DNA from: Balanoglossus misakiensis
Lineage: Eukaryota; Hemichordata
NCBI GenBank assembly: GCA_040954595.2
Contig: CM082576.2
Location: 13,826,001-13,890,000 of the forward strand
Length of the DNA stretch: 64,000 nt
Reading direction: 5' to 3'
Of this stretch, positions 1 to 11,076 are shown in pieces. The translations under genes were made by a program, and so were the position numbers. The first letter of the stretch is position 1. Each line of letters opens with the position of its first letter. Below the pieces are notes generated by a model. The model had not been told where the DNA came from and did no database searches. It saw only the letters and a list, made by a program, of their open reading frames with translations.

Positions 1-143
1 CTAATGTACTAGAACACCAACAGTACCTTGATGCCGCTCAAGACTTTGTCTTGTGGTTGAATACCAGTAAAACTGCACTCGCTAATTGTACCGAGGTCGC
101 CGGTGACCAAGAAACCATGGAAACCAATCTTCACAAGCTACAG
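1..143 (+). CDS. Spectrin-repeat exon, partial at left edge (C-type)
   Basis: Bases 3-143 read in frame as 47 residues, beginning NVLEHQQYLDAAQDFVLWLN and ending HKLQ, followed by the donor CAG|gtaata. It matches the 55-residue C-type exons downstream (shared EHQQY and a tryptophan about 10 residues later) but lacks their first 8 residues, so the exon begins just left of the window. Confidence 0.85.
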
Positions 144-488
144 GTAATATTTAATGCATTGATTTTGTATGAGGAAATTAAAATCAATTTATGGTGCATG
201 ATTTTTTTAAAACTATACATCTTATGAAAGACAAGGATCCATAAAGCTGAGTATCTGAACTTCTATAATGTTATCTTACGCAAAACTGGAAATTCCATAA
301 TTTTAAGGCCAAAACCCTTAGTTTTTGGTATTATGTCATTCAAAAGAATTTAGATTCAATAGTGGATTTACCCTTCTGAAAGTTAGCTCAAAAAGTAATA
401 CCTATTTATTTCATGAAATTGTGCAATGTTATGCATGAAAATTCTACATCTGTCCGAATAAATATAAGCTAATTTGATAACCCTACAG

Positions 489-815
489 GAACTGATTCCC
501 ACCAAACACAAAGGCCAGACTCTACTGAACACTGCAGTGAGTCGTGGCGAGCGCATCCTGCCGCACACTGCGCAGCCAGGACAGGACGACATCAAGATAC
601 AGGTCCAGGCACTGCGACAAGAGTACGAGAGTTTGGTGAAGCAGATGAACGAAGCCAAGCAGAGCCTGGAGCAAAGTTTGTATGACTGGAAGGGTTACGA
701 CTACACCTATGAACATCTCTCCAAATGGATGAAAGAAACGGCGGAAAACCTGCAGTCAGCCTCAGAATTGAAATCAGGACTGGCAGACAAGAAGTCGCAA
801 CTTGACAAATTCAAG
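489..815 (+). CDS. Spectrin-repeat exon, cassette 1 A-type (109 aa)
   Basis: 327 nt, phase 0 at both ends, acceptor ctacag|GAACTG, donor AAG|gtaaat. The first half (ELIPTKHKGQTLLNTAVSRG, then ERILPHT) is the end of one repeat; WKGYDYTYEHLSKWMKETAE is helix A of the next, with the signature tryptophan. It ends KSQLDKFK at the helix A/B loop. Confidence 0.9.
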
Positions 816-1070
816 GTAAATTTTACATAAAGACAGTTCACAGTGACACAGAAATCTACAGGCTTTTTAAAGTTTTTCTGAGAATGTTTCAAAAACAGAT
901 GCATTTGCGATCAAATGCTTGGGAAAAACTGTCAAAAAATTAATATTGTTAAATTTTCTGGTGTGAAAATTAACTTGTCTCATTGGTGTACATCCAACCA
1001 TACTTTTATACCACATGTAATGATTTCTTATCTGCATACCAAATATTGATGACTCTTCTTTGCATAATAG

Positions 1071-1226
1071 GGTATACAGCAAGACGTGGTAACTCACGAG
1101 AGTGACCTCGGCAAGGTCACTTCCATGGCGCAGCAGATACTGGACAAGAGCACGAAGAGCGTGGCCGTGGCCGATCATGTGACGCAGCTGTCGAGTCAAT
1201 ACCGAGATTTACTGTCAGCTTCAAAG
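1071..1226 (+). CDS. Spectrin-repeat exon, cassette 1 B-type (52 aa)
   Basis: 156 nt, phase 0. Acceptor cataatag|GGTATA, a weak polypyrimidine context; donor AAG|gtaaag. It reads from GIQQDVVTHESD to LSSQYRDLLSASK, helix B plus the start of helix C. It aligns with the other 52-residue exons by (A/D)xxAQxIL and the terminal (Q/R)Y..L motif. Confidence 0.85.
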
Positions 1227-1571
1227 GTAAAGCAGATGCATGTAGCACACTGGCTGTGAAAGTACAGGGAAATTTGCGAGCACCAAATCCTGTCTAGGTT
1301 ATTGTTATATGCACCATACCCTGTGTGGTTCATTATACGTTGTACAATGAAAGTTGTGTACATTAATCAAGCCTAAACCAGAAATATGAATGCTGTCTGA
1401 TCATTTCTCCAGTTTCATGCCCAGGCATTATGTCATAATGAACTCTGTTCTTCAGTAAGGGGAACATAGTAAAAAATCATATACCTGGTTCAAATACCTT
1501 CTTACACTCTATTCTGTATTCATATCCTACCATTCAACGAATATCTGTTTGCCTGTGTTCTTTTTGGACAG

Positions 1572-1736
1572 GACGTTGTTAAGAAAATCGACAAGGACGT
1601 GACAGAACACCAGCAGTATCAGGACAGCATGCAAGACTTCATGGCATGGTTGAACAAAGCCAAACAGAAAGCAGCGACTTACTCTGAGCCATCTGGCGAC
1701 AAAGAAGACATCCAAGAAAAACTGGATCAAGTTGAG
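1572..1736 (+). CDS. Spectrin-repeat exon, cassette 1 C-type (55 aa)
   Basis: 165 nt, phase 0. Acceptor ggacag|GACGTT, donor GAG|gtaaag. It contains TEHQQYQDSMQDFMAWLNKA, the end of helix C running into helix A with its tryptophan, then a loop with SGDKEDIQEKLDQVE. This completes the first two-repeat cassette. Confidence 0.9.
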
Positions 1737-2154
1737 GTAAAGAGCCATGTTTTTGTGTTGTTTGTCTCTTCAAGGAAATGAAAATGAATTAATTAAAAGT
1801 AATGATTATAGTGCAGATAAAATGTGTTTTCCTTGTTATCTGTTATTCACAAGTGCAAGTGTCTTTGATTTCACACACAGAAAACCAACACAAATGTCCT
1901 GTGCTGAGGTTTAGAAAGAAGTCTCTTTTTAAGTTTCAGTTGGTCTGCTGTCTTTTACTGAAAAATATCTGAATTTTCAGACTCAAAGATTGCTTTCCCA
2001 ATAATCTTCAATTGTAACCAACTCCTATTGTGTGTAGTGCATTTTTCAAGAACAAAAAACTGTACAGTCGCATATATCTGCAGGAAATGATAAGTTTTTC
2101 TAACTCTGTTGAAATGAAAGTGATATTTGCATTCATTTGCGTTCCGATCGACAG

Positions 2155-2481
2155 GACTTGTTGGCTACCAAACAACAAGGCTTCTCCAAACTGAACGCGG
2201 TGACCGAGAAAGGAGAGAGGGTCATCCCCAACACGGCCACCGCCGGCCAGGAATCCATCCGGCTGCAACTGCAGATCGCCAAACAGGAGTGGGAACAGCT
2301 GATGAAGAACCTGGCCGAGGCCAAGACCAACCTGCACAGCAGCGTGTACCAGTGGAGCGACTACGAGGACAACTACAGCCAGCTGAAAGATTGGCTGAAA
2401 GAGACGGAGGAGGCTCTGACGGGAGGCAGTGAGAAACAGCCGGGATTGGCGGAGAAGAAGACCCACCTGGACAAATACAAG
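2155..2481 (+). CDS. Spectrin-repeat exon, cassette 2 A-type (109 aa)
   Basis: 327 nt, phase 0, acceptor cgacag|GACTTG, donor AAG|gtcagt. It has the A-type signatures KGERVIPNTATAGQ and YSQLKDWLKETEE and ends THLDKYK. It is closest in pattern to the exons at 489 and 3849, as expected for tandem duplication. Confidence 0.92.
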
Positions 2482-2821
2482 GTCAGTGTCATGGACGGGA
2501 TGGGGTTGTCTTGCTTGATAATCCATATTTGCCTCCCTCACACTGATATTTGCTTGGATAATAGAGTATATAATTTGAAGAATGAAATGGTGCTGTCACT
2601 AGGTTATCAGCATATAGCACAACATGAAGGATTTTGAATGAATATTTAAGCACATACATTTCAAACTAACAAAGTTAATAAAAGCTCCCAGAAATAGCTC
2701 ATTAAACCCTCGATCATACTGGTAGATAATGTGCATGGGGAGGAACCTCCCTAAACAGCTTACATTTTGAATGATTATCAAATTTTGATGAGATTCCAAT
2801 GTCTGTCATTTGTGATTTCAG

Positions 2822-2977
2822 GGACTGTATGAAGAGATCCTGGCCCAGCAACCAGTGGTTGATGACATCGACGAACAAGCGCAGAAAATCATGGAGAGAA
2901 ACACCGGAAGTTTGTCAGTGGGAAGTGATGCCAGTCGTGTGACAACCAGGTATCAAACGCTGGTTATGAATGCGAAG
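2822..2977 (+). CDS. Spectrin-repeat exon, cassette 2 B-type (52 aa)
   Basis: 156 nt, phase 0, acceptor tttcag|GGACTG, donor AAG|gtaaga. It includes DDIDEQAQKIMERNTG (helix B) and RVTTRYQTLVMNAK (helix C start). Confidence 0.9.
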
Positions 2978-3433
2978 GTAAGAAATCAAAACTGTGTGGG
3001 GTCAATGAGTTTTGAATACAATATCGTCCGGTCATTCAGGCATGAATCCAGAGTGTCCTATGCGAGAACTGTGTTGCTTGTTCTTTCTGAAGAATTCATT
3101 ATTCTTGTTTATCCGTTAATCCAATGTAGTACACAAAAGAATCATGTGTCAGTTTATGACCATTCTTTCAGCATTTGTTGTTTTTACTGTGGTGAGATTC
3201 ATAGTCTGGTGAAAAAAAACATTTTCACAAAAAATAATAAATAAGATTTGATCAAAACCTTCAATGAAAATGTGTGTACGCGTACCTCTTTCATTAAATG
3301 CTGCTGGCACCAATCCCTTGTTACTACATGTACAGTTTGAAAAGATCTTTTGTACAATAACGTTGACAGTTTCTTGGATCAGATTTCATTTGTGGCAATA
3401 GTTTTTATCATGTGATGTCTTCTCCACTTGCAG

Positions 3434-3598
3434 GAAATTGTCAAGAAATGTGAACAGAATGCACTGGAGCACCAGTTCCACACGGATGCCACCAAAGAAT
3501 TCCGTAACTGGATGACACCGGCAATGAAAGCAACCGCCACATGTAGGGATACTACCGGAGATAAAGCGACGTTAGAGGGAAGACTACGCAAAGCAAAG
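3434..3598 (+). CDS. Spectrin-repeat exon, cassette 2 C-type (55 aa)
   Basis: 165 nt, phase 0, acceptor ttgcag|GAAATT, donor AAG|gtagct. It reads EIVKKCEQNALEHQFHTDAT, then FRNWM (helix-A tryptophan), and ends LEGRLRKAK. Confidence 0.9.
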
Positions 3599-3848
3599 GT
3601 AGCTATTCGTCTCTTGTGTAAAATGTCAATATCTGAAGTTGATGAGTCAATTTAGAGATGTGAGAATGGATTGGCAGAATGCGGGCAAGTGTATAAAGAA
3701 ACTGCATGCATGAGCCTTAGACAGATGAATTAAAAAAAATTAAAGTAATAGGCTGATTTTCTGAGTGGCGAACCTTTCTCAATGGCTACTGTACATGAAG
3801 GACAGAAATAAATCTATTTATTGTGAAATGTCTTTTGTATGTTATCAG

Positions 3849-4175
3849 GAGCTGGTGTCGAACAGACAAAAAGGTCAAAGTTTACTGCACTCTGCCATCA
3901 CCAAGGGTGAACGGGTGCTGCCCAACACGGCCGAGGCGGGCACGGAAAAGGTTGCCACGGAGATCCAGGGAATGAAGGACGACTGGCAGACCTTCTTGTC
4001 GCAAATCAACGAGGCCAAAGGTCAGCTGGAGGGCTGCGTGCAGAAATGGCACCAGTACGACGACAGCTGCGGTGAAATCGAGAGATGGCTGAAAGAAGCG
4101 GAGGAGACGTTGCAGACGGATCCAGAGTTGAAAACAGAACTCGGAGAAAAGAAGGCACAGCTAGACAAATATCAG
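3849..4175 (+). CDS. Spectrin-repeat exon, cassette 3 A-type (109 aa)
   Basis: 327 nt, phase 0, acceptor tatcag|GAGCTG, donor CAG|gtgaga. It carries KGERVLPNTAEAGTEKV, an IERWLKEAEETLQ helix A and the terminal AQLDKYQ, the clearest consensus example of the A-type exon. Confidence 0.92.
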
Positions 4176-4321
4176 GTGAGAATCTAATAAATTTTATTTC
4201 ATTTATGATGCATATTTATTTCAGATTTTCAGACTTAACAGATAAATTGAAACAGATCATGTAGGATAAGAAAAAAAAGTAAACATGACATTTATCCGAT
4301 GTTTGTTTCTTTGTAATGCAG

Positions 4322-4474
4322 ACCCTCCAACAAGAGGTGCAAGCTTACCAGACATCTTTGGAAAACTTGGATGAACAAGCGCATCAACTGATGGAGATAA
4401 CTGGAGACAGATCGATCAGTAGCCAAGCGACCATGCTGCGGACGAGACACGAAGCTTTGGCCCTTTCAATCAAG
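4322..4474 (+). CDS. Spectrin-repeat exon, cassette 3 B-type (51 aa)
   Basis: 153 nt, one codon shorter than its paralogues, phase 0. Acceptor atgcag|ACCCTC, donor AAG|gtgaga. ENLDEQAHQLMEITGDRS matches DDIDEQAQKIMERNTG of the previous cassette; it ends RTRHEALALSIK. Confidence 0.9.
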
Positions 4475-4793
4475 GTGAGAGATTCAGTATACAATGCATT
4501 CATTGGGCATCTGGTAATTTAAAGCATTTGTTATTTGAACATGTAGGAGTCATTTGGTTTATATGGTTAGTATAATTGTTGTTCAAATAATGGAAATTAG
4601 AACTCTGTTCCTGGTTTCATCATGATTGGTTAAAAGTGAGTAGCAGAAATTGTTGTTTGCTGATTTCTTGTTTATTTGACATAAAGTTTGTTTAATAAAG
4701 AAACCTTCTAAGATTGGTTTTCAGCAAAGGTGGAAATAAACAAATATTTTCTAGTGAAATGCTGATTGTAATATAAATGTTCTATTGTTTCAG

Positions 4794-4958
4794 GAACTAA
4801 TGAGACGATTGGAGCAGTCTGTACGCGACCACCAGCAGTACTACAACGCACTGCAAGCCGTCACAGAATGGTTGAACAAAACCAGGCATGCGCTGACTGT
4901 ACATTCTGACTCGACCGGTGGCAAACCGATGCTGGAATCAAGACACAAACAACTGCAG
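4794..4958 (+). CDS. Spectrin-repeat exon, cassette 3 C-type (55 aa)
   Basis: 165 nt, phase 0, acceptor tttcag|GAACTA, donor CAG|gttggt. It includes RDHQQYYNALQAVTEWLNKT and ends SRHKQLQ, aligning residue for residue with the other 55-residue exons. Confidence 0.9.
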
Positions 4959-5303
4959 GTTGGTGGAAATCAGTGACGTTCAAAAAGATTCAAAACAAAT
5001 TGAGTCCACGTTGTAACAGGTTTACCACCTGAGAAATGTTAATGTTCTGTCACGATCATAACCACTGTATGAGTTTATATCCAGGTATTACCATCAGTAT
5101 GGTTCAGAAAACGTTGTGTGGTGTTAAACAGACTGGCACATACCAGTGGTGTTGCTGAGATGTACAATGTAAGGTCTTTCGGTGGTCATGCAAAGGGCTC
5201 TTTGATAACTAAAGGGAAAGTTGTAGAAAAGCTCTGTTTTGGAAAAAGTTAGCTTAATCCTGTGAGTGACATTTTTGTGTGTGGTTGTTTTTTCCCCCTG
5301 CAG

Positions 5304-5630
5304 GAGCTTCTAGCCAGCAAACCACAAGGTGAGGCCAAACTGAGAAATGCCCACGACTGCAGCGAGAGAGTCTTACCACAAACGTCCAGCGCTGGCAAGA
5401 CAAACATCAACAGACAGCTGCAGTCTGTGAAAGACGACTTCAACAACCTGATGACACAAATCCAGGAGGCTGCCAGGAACATGCAGCTTTGCATCGATCA
5501 GTGGAAAAAGTACGATGACAGCTACGAACAGCTCTTGAAGTGGCTTGGTGATATGGAGAAGAGTTTGAAAGCTGAGCCGGAGCTGAAGAAAGATTTGGTT
5601 GGAAAGAAGCAACAGCTGAAAGAGTACAAA
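5304..5630 (+). CDS. Spectrin-repeat exon, cassette 4 A-type (109 aa)
   Basis: 327 nt, phase 0, acceptor ctgcag|GAGCTT, donor AAA|gtaagt. It contains CSERVLPQTSSAGK at the KGERVLPNT position and YEQLLKWLGDMEKSLK as helix A. Confidence 0.92.
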
Positions 5631-6022
5631 GTAAGTGAAATCGAATGTTGAGAATGTAGCAGCTCTGCAAATGTTATACGGGTCAACCAGTTCTATTCTG
5701 AAACAAACTCTGCTTTTTGCATACCATATCTATGTTTATTAAAATTCACATCATTGTATTGCATTGTAAAGTGGTCAAAATCATCATTGACTTGACTTCT
5801 GTGTTCTTATTTCTGAAACATACATTGTAATTAGGGTCATTTAAAAATATATACTCTAGGAATTTTATGTTTTTGACAACGGGGTAGTATTGTTTTCAGA
5901 AAAGTCATAATGTGCAAACTTTTTGACTGTCTGTGATCATGCAGTGGTCATTTACTGAGATTTGTTTTGCATTGTTCTATACACATGAAACTTAATATGT
6001 AACTTCACCATTATCTTGACAG

Positions 6023-6178
6023 GCAATGCAAGATGAGATTGTATCACGCGATGGAGACATACAGCAGGCCAATGAGAGAGCACAGTCTGTTCTCGAAAGC
6101 AGCTCTGGAGACGAAACTGTGGCCACTCACATGTCAGAACTGAGGGCACGATATCAGTTCCTTATAGGCACAGCTCAG
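6023..6178 (+). CDS. Spectrin-repeat exon, cassette 4 B-type (52 aa)
   Basis: 156 nt, phase 0, acceptor tgacag|GCAATG, donor CAG|gtatga. It reads from AMQDEIVSRDGDIQQANERA to RYQFLIGTAQ, the same helix-B/C layout as its paralogues. Confidence 0.88.
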
Positions 6179-7188
6179 GTATGACAGTCTCTGTTTCATT
6201 ATCACTTCTAATGACAGACATCAACACTTCAATTTGTCACCCTCTATTTTATTGCTTCAAACCACCATATTGAAACCAGTGAGTTAATTAAAGTCGTGGC
6301 AGTACAAAGACCCAGACTGTACCCTGGATTTTTAAAAATCTTGGATACAGAATAAAATTCTGCAGGTACCTGGATACACAACAAGGCTTTGACAATAGAA
6401 TGCACACAACTTGTTTTTAACGTCAAAAGAAAGAGTCCAGAGTTGATTATAAGTAAATCATCTCTTTTTTTTCTGTGCTGGATGTTACATATATCAAATT
6501 GGATTTATGTACCTGGGTTTTGTGTGAAAAGATCACAGGTCTCTATCTGTGTAGGGTGGTGTTTTGTTTGAAGGGTCACCCTCAGGACATATTATCACCC
6601 AACCGCAAGGGCTGTCTTCTACTTGTGTTTCCTCCATGTCCAGTCTGTCATCATTGACCACTGGCTGTACTCTGGCCGTGATTGGTGTCCTGCTGGTCAA
6701 GGTTGTTCACTGTTTTTGTTGTGTAGAAGTGTCTTGTCTCACTTTCTTGAGAAAGTCTTGGCGAAGTCATGATGTAATGTGTTTTCAGGGGACCTGTGGC
6801 TTTTTGTTGAACACATGCAGTTTGGCAATGTGTCAGCCTCTTTAATTGGTTGAAAATCTACCATAACTGCACACCAGGGAAAACTTATCTGATATATTTT
6901 TGTGGAGGTATTTTATTAGCAACATATTACTAGCTTGTTTATTAAACATACCGATCTTAGCAGTCATAATTTATTCGCAGAAAAGGTTGATTGTTGTGGC
7001 ATTCCAGCTTCTTTGACTTGTTTCTAAGTTGTTTGGCATCCCAAATTAAGTTCGGTTCATGAAACACAGAAGAGGGCCAGAGAGAACAATTTCCTTCTGT
7101 TTATCTGCAGTTTTGCAAAGTTCAGTTGTCAAGACGTGGAAACCTTGCAATGAAAATGTGAACAGTTGAACAATGGAAATTCACCCCA

Positions 7189-7224
<36 letters not shown>

Positions 7225-7288
7225 GTTGGTTGGTTGATTGACCAATCGGTCGATCAATTGATTGATTGGTTGATTGATTGATTGATTG
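7189..7288. repeat. Degenerate TTGA tetranucleotide repeat
   Basis: Runs of GATT/GGTT tetranucleotides, interrupted by a small palindrome-like core (ACCAATCGGTCGATCAATTG), in the 1,374-nt intron 6179-7552. The rest of that intron shows nothing else. Confidence 0.9.
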
Positions 7289-7552
7289 TATGTGTGTTAA
7301 ATTGTACATTGTCTGATATCCTGCACTTAAACTTGCATGAGTTCCATTGGATGCCATGGTTATCAGTGGTGCAGAGGACACAATCATACAAAGTCGATTC
7401 CATTTTAATCTTGCATTTTACATGCATAACATCTTCATTTCAGCAAAACTGATATTCTTTCTGCAATAAAATTAGATCAGAGCAGCAGCATTTGATTCAT
7501 CTTTTCCATAAAATGTGTAACTCATGTAAAAATCTAAATTTTACTCTGTCAG

Positions 7553-7717
7553 GATGTGTTATCGCAACTTGAGAAGTGTGTGTCCTCCCACCAAGAGTAC
7601 ACAGATGCGCTGGAGTCTTGTCGGACGTGGATACACCAAGCCCAGCAGAGACTGGAAGAATGCAAAGAGATATCTGGAGACAGGGCCACTATACAAGAGA
7701 AACTGAACACTGTTCAG
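7553..7717 (+). CDS. Spectrin-repeat exon, cassette 4 C-type (55 aa)
   Basis: 165 nt, phase 0, acceptor tgtcag|GATGTG, donor CAG|gtgggg. It includes SSHQEYTDALESCRTWIHQA and ends QEKLNTVQ. It is separated from its B-type partner by the longest intron of the cassette region (1,374 nt). Confidence 0.9.
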
Positions 7718-8131
7718 GTGGGGAGAATTCATCGATGAGATTATTGCATCTCAAGGTTCCCAGTTCTCAAGACTGGTCTGAGAAAGTGGCCTTCAACAGT
7801 ACTGCACCCTCTGTGATTATTCTGCCATTGAGGGCTTTAGCTTGAATTCTAAATGTGCTTTTTCGTTATACTGGTATTTTAAATGTATGCTAGGAATTCT
7901 GGCTTGAGATATGCTTCCGTCGCATTCAGTTTTGTCATTCAAAATGCTATTCTTTAGGCAACATGCAAAAATATCCTGTATTTAGATACATGTAATTTCA
8001 AATATCTTTGCTTATCAAATAATAAACATAAGACAAAGCATGGTGCTGTGAGTTAGAGATGCTTTACTATGCAAGTTTTCCAAGTTTATCCAGCCTGCCA
8101 TAACTCTTCATCATTTTGTATATCCATCCAG

Positions 8132-8458
8132 GCACTGTACGCTGCTAGCAAGGAAGGTGAAGCTAAAGTGAAACACACTGTCACCCTCGGCAACCACATC
8201 ATGCCTGAAACCTTAGAGGAAGGCAGGGAACTCATCGAGTCCGAACTCAGTGCCTTGCAACAGAACTGGGACGAGTACGCAAGCAGTCTGAATGAGACGA
8301 GAAGCAGTTTGGAACGTAGTCTCCACCAGTGGCAGGAATTTGAAGACAGCCACAGCGACATGGTCAGATGGCTGGATGTGACGGAGAGGTTTCTGGAAGA
8401 AGACCCGGAGATCAAACCGGAGCTGGCCGAAAAGAAGATTCAGTTGGAAAAATACAAG
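8132..8458 (+). CDS. Spectrin-repeat exon, cassette 5 A-type (109 aa)
   Basis: 327 nt, phase 0, acceptor atccag|GCACTG, donor AAG|gtaaag. It carries TLGNHIMPETLEEG at the KGERVLPNT position and MVRWLDVTERFLEE as helix A. A broken partial copy of bases 8150-8226 lies in the next intron (8537-8611). Confidence 0.92.
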
Positions 8459-8536
8459 GTAAAGTACACGTTGGCACCACCAGAAGTCTGACAGATTTTT
8501 TTGCAAAGAATTGGATTAAGAGAGGAATTTTTTATG

Positions 8537-8611
8537 AAGGAAGGAAAAGCTAAAGTGAAACAGACTGTTACCCTTGGCAACAATATCATGCCCGGACGCT
8601 CAGAGAAAGGC
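8537..8611 (+). pseudogene. Relic of a duplicated exon fragment in an intron
   Basis: The 75 bases are a close copy of 8150-8226 of the preceding exon. They would read KEGKAKVKQTVTLGNNIMPG against KEGEAKVKHTVTLGNHIMPE in the exon, then reach TGA at 8612-8614. No splice sites frame it. It sits between two copies of a roughly 24-base direct repeat (8514-8537 and 8613-8636, core GATTAAGAGAGGAA). It is probably a dead duplicate. Confidence 0.85.
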
Positions 8612-8824
8612 TGATTAAGAGAGGAACTTTTTATGATGCCATGATAATTTGTCCTCAGTGATGATATACTGTACTTGCTATGAAGTGGTTGTGATCTGTC
8701 CAGGATACATTTACCAAATTTTTTGGCGACGATACAATGTAAGATTTAACCTTGAAATTGTCATCAGTTATCTATCAGTTTAAACTTGTCAAACTAATTA
8801 AAGGTAACATTTATCCGTACACAG

Positions 8825-8980
8825 GCTGTCTACGATGACGTTGTGCGTCACCAAGACACTGTGGATGACCTGAAGTTGAAATCGTCTGAAATACTCAACA
8901 CTAATGTCGGAGATACTGACATTAGAAGTCAAATGACCACCCTTGGTGCTAGGTATCAATCAGTCAATATCAGAGCCCAG
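8825..8980 (+). CDS. Spectrin-repeat exon, cassette 5 B-type (52 aa)
   Basis: 156 nt, phase 0, acceptor acacag|GCTGTC, donor CAG|gtgtgt. It reads from AVYDDVVRHQDTVDDLK to LGARYQSVNIRAQ. Confidence 0.88.
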
Positions 8981-9187
8981 GTGTGTATTTAGTATTAAAC
9001 TTCTCTTTAATACCTCAACTCCCAATAGTACACAGTACAATCTGACATTTTTGCAAGAACTGTTAGTGATTTTCAAAACATGGAAGAAAATATTTATATT
9101 GAAAGAAACAAATTTGGTGTTTTGAATATTAATGAAATAAACTAAGTTGGGCTTATGAATGTTGCGGTAACTTACCATAGACATGTA

Positions 9188-9358
9188 TACTGTAAAACAC
9201 TTTATTATCGCAATCAATTAATTTTCGCGAAATACATGAGAGCCAAAATAGCGTGAAAATGAAAAGTCGCGTAAATTGTTTTTGAAGATAACGATGCAGT
9301 GAATGAAATAAGAGAACGCGAAAATTTCAACTAACGAAAATGAAAGTGTTTTACAGTA
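9188..9358 (+). repeat. Palindromic MITE, family 1 (copy 1)
   Basis: A 171-bp element begins TACTGTAAAACA and ends with the exact inverse TGTTTTACAGTA. The flanking TA fits a Tc1/mariner-type target duplication. The interior has several CGCGAAA words and an AGTCGCGTAAA block shared with the copies at 38365 and 53634. There is no coding capacity. It ends 88 bp upstream of a splice acceptor. Confidence 0.85.
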
Positions 9359-9446
9359 TGTTAATCACTTTTCTCAAATTGTGGATTTTGTTGAGGGGAA
9401 TAGCGGAGTACTTTCCACAAAACATTGCAATGTTCATCCCCTGCAG

Positions 9447-9614
9447 GAGCTGCTGAAACAACTGGAGAAAGGCATGCTGGAACACCAGCAATACCACGAT
9501 GCCTTGCAGGAGGAAGAGAAGGCACTGCTGGACATTTCCCACCGGCTGACGTCGCAGAACGTTCTCCAAGACGACAGTCTGGAAGCCACTCAGGAACAGC
9601 TTGAACATCACCAG
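9447..9614 (+). CDS. Spectrin-repeat exon, cassette 5 C-type (56 aa)
   Basis: 168 nt, one codon longer than its paralogues, phase 0, acceptor ctgcag|GAGCTG, donor CAG|gtttgg. It retains LEHQQYHDALQEEEKALLDI, but the helix-A tryptophan of sibling exons is replaced (ALLDI), and it ends QLEHHQ. Confidence 0.88.
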
Positions 9615-10345
9615 GTTTGGGAATTTTTATTGAAAGGAAAAAAAAATCACATCTGTGTGTTCTTTTTAAAACTAAGGAAATTGCATGTGCCTACCTGCGT
9701 GTGCGGTGGCCTTGTCTGTGTGTCTTCTCTGTGTGTTTTTTCCTGGCCGTTGTTACTTCCTTTTTGACTGGCGTGGTCTGCTGCCTGCCTTGTAACTGGA
9801 GGAGAACCAGTTGATGTGAAGGACATGCTGCTTCATTGACAGCTTACAGTCTTCTTGCCTCCAGCATCAAACTTTTTCCTCAACGCGACTTCTTCCTCAT
9901 AACCTCAATTCACCTTATGAATATTGAAAGATGCTTCCCATTTGCTGCAGTTAAAAACACTAATATTGCTGAATCTTAACTCGCAAATCGTCTCTGCCAC
10001 TCTTGACTTGTTTATTAATTAACTGTAACAAATTTGATGTGACGTGATTGCCATTTATAATCTAACACATAATATATGTTTTCAACTAATTTCAACTCAT
10101 AATCAACAACTCAACACCATCCATTTGTATTAAAGAGGCACTTTTTGTGAACCAGTGCACACAATCAAGTTGATTAAAGCTGTCCAAGTAGGAGTGAATG
10201 CATTCTAGTTGGGTAGCTTTTATTGCTTTGATTGTATCTGTCCGGGCTTTTTTTTCATTCGATCACATTTCAATAAAACGTAAAATTGCCAATATACGCA
10301 CCCTGACCTCCTCCCTGTTATGACCTACGACCCCCTCCCCCCCAG

Positions 10346-10675
10346 GGCTTGATGCGCGAGCTGGGCGAGTTGAACACCAAACTGGAAGCTATCAATGCCA
10401 AAGCCCAGCATCTCCTTGAAATCAACCAAGGCTCCCCGAAACTTGCCAAGCAAGTGGATTCTCAGCTGGCCAGCATACGGGAGAGTTACGAGGCAGTCAG
10501 CAACACTGCCAAGCAGATCCAGCGAAAGTTGGAGGAGTCGCTCCACAAGCACAAAGCCTACAGAGATGCTCTGGAGGAGTGCGGGGCGTGGCTGGACGAA
10601 ATGGATGGTGTCCTAGGCAACGAGGTCCAGGCTGTCAGTCTTGTTGATGCCCAGCAACAACTCCATGAACATCAG
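10346..10675 (+). CDS. Spectrin-repeat exon, cassette 6 A-type (110 aa)
   Basis: 330 nt, phase 0, behind a C-rich polypyrimidine tract, acceptor cccag|GGCTTG, donor CAG|gtaatg. It is more diverged than earlier A exons: LEAINAKAQHLLEIN resembles B-type helix B, followed by YRDALEECGAWLDEMD with the tryptophan. The cassette repeat is drifting here. Confidence 0.9.
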
Positions 10676-10926
10676 GTAATGAATGAAATGACCGGGGTAC
10701 ATGTGTATGCGGGGAAATCTATAAACTTATAATTTGTGCATAAGTTTTTCCCTGGGGTAAATTATGAATACAGTTGCCTATGTGTATACTACTAGTATTT
10801 AAAAGTGGTTAGAACTATGGTAAGCCTCCTTTGCAGATCTAATTTTCATGTTTTACCTCATGAAGTTTTCTTTCATCAAAGTATCCAGTTGTTACGGGTG
10901 TGTTAATTGTCTTGGTGTTTACGTAG

Positions 10927-11076
10927 GGCATGCAAGACAAAGCCACTGTGCACAAACAGATGATAGAGGGCGCTGCACTCAATGCCGATGTCACTGACGG
11001 CAGAGAGCTGAGTGACTCGGCGATAGCACAACTCACAGATGAAGTCAACACCAAACTTGATGATGTTATAGGAAAG
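10927..11076 (+). CDS. Spectrin-repeat exon, cassette 6 B-type (50 aa)
   Basis: 150 nt, phase 0, acceptor acgtag|GGCATG, donor AAG|gtgagt. It reads from GMQDKATVHKQMIEGAAL to VNTKLDDVIGK. Confidence 0.85.

Noticed and set aside
2127-2637. Alternative frames overlapping exon 2155-2481
   Set aside because: Shadow frames. The spliced frame with phase-0 ends and spectrin motifs explains the sequence.
7181-7387. Minus-strand frame rich in NQSI repeats
   Set aside because: Produced by translating the TTGA tetranucleotide repeat.
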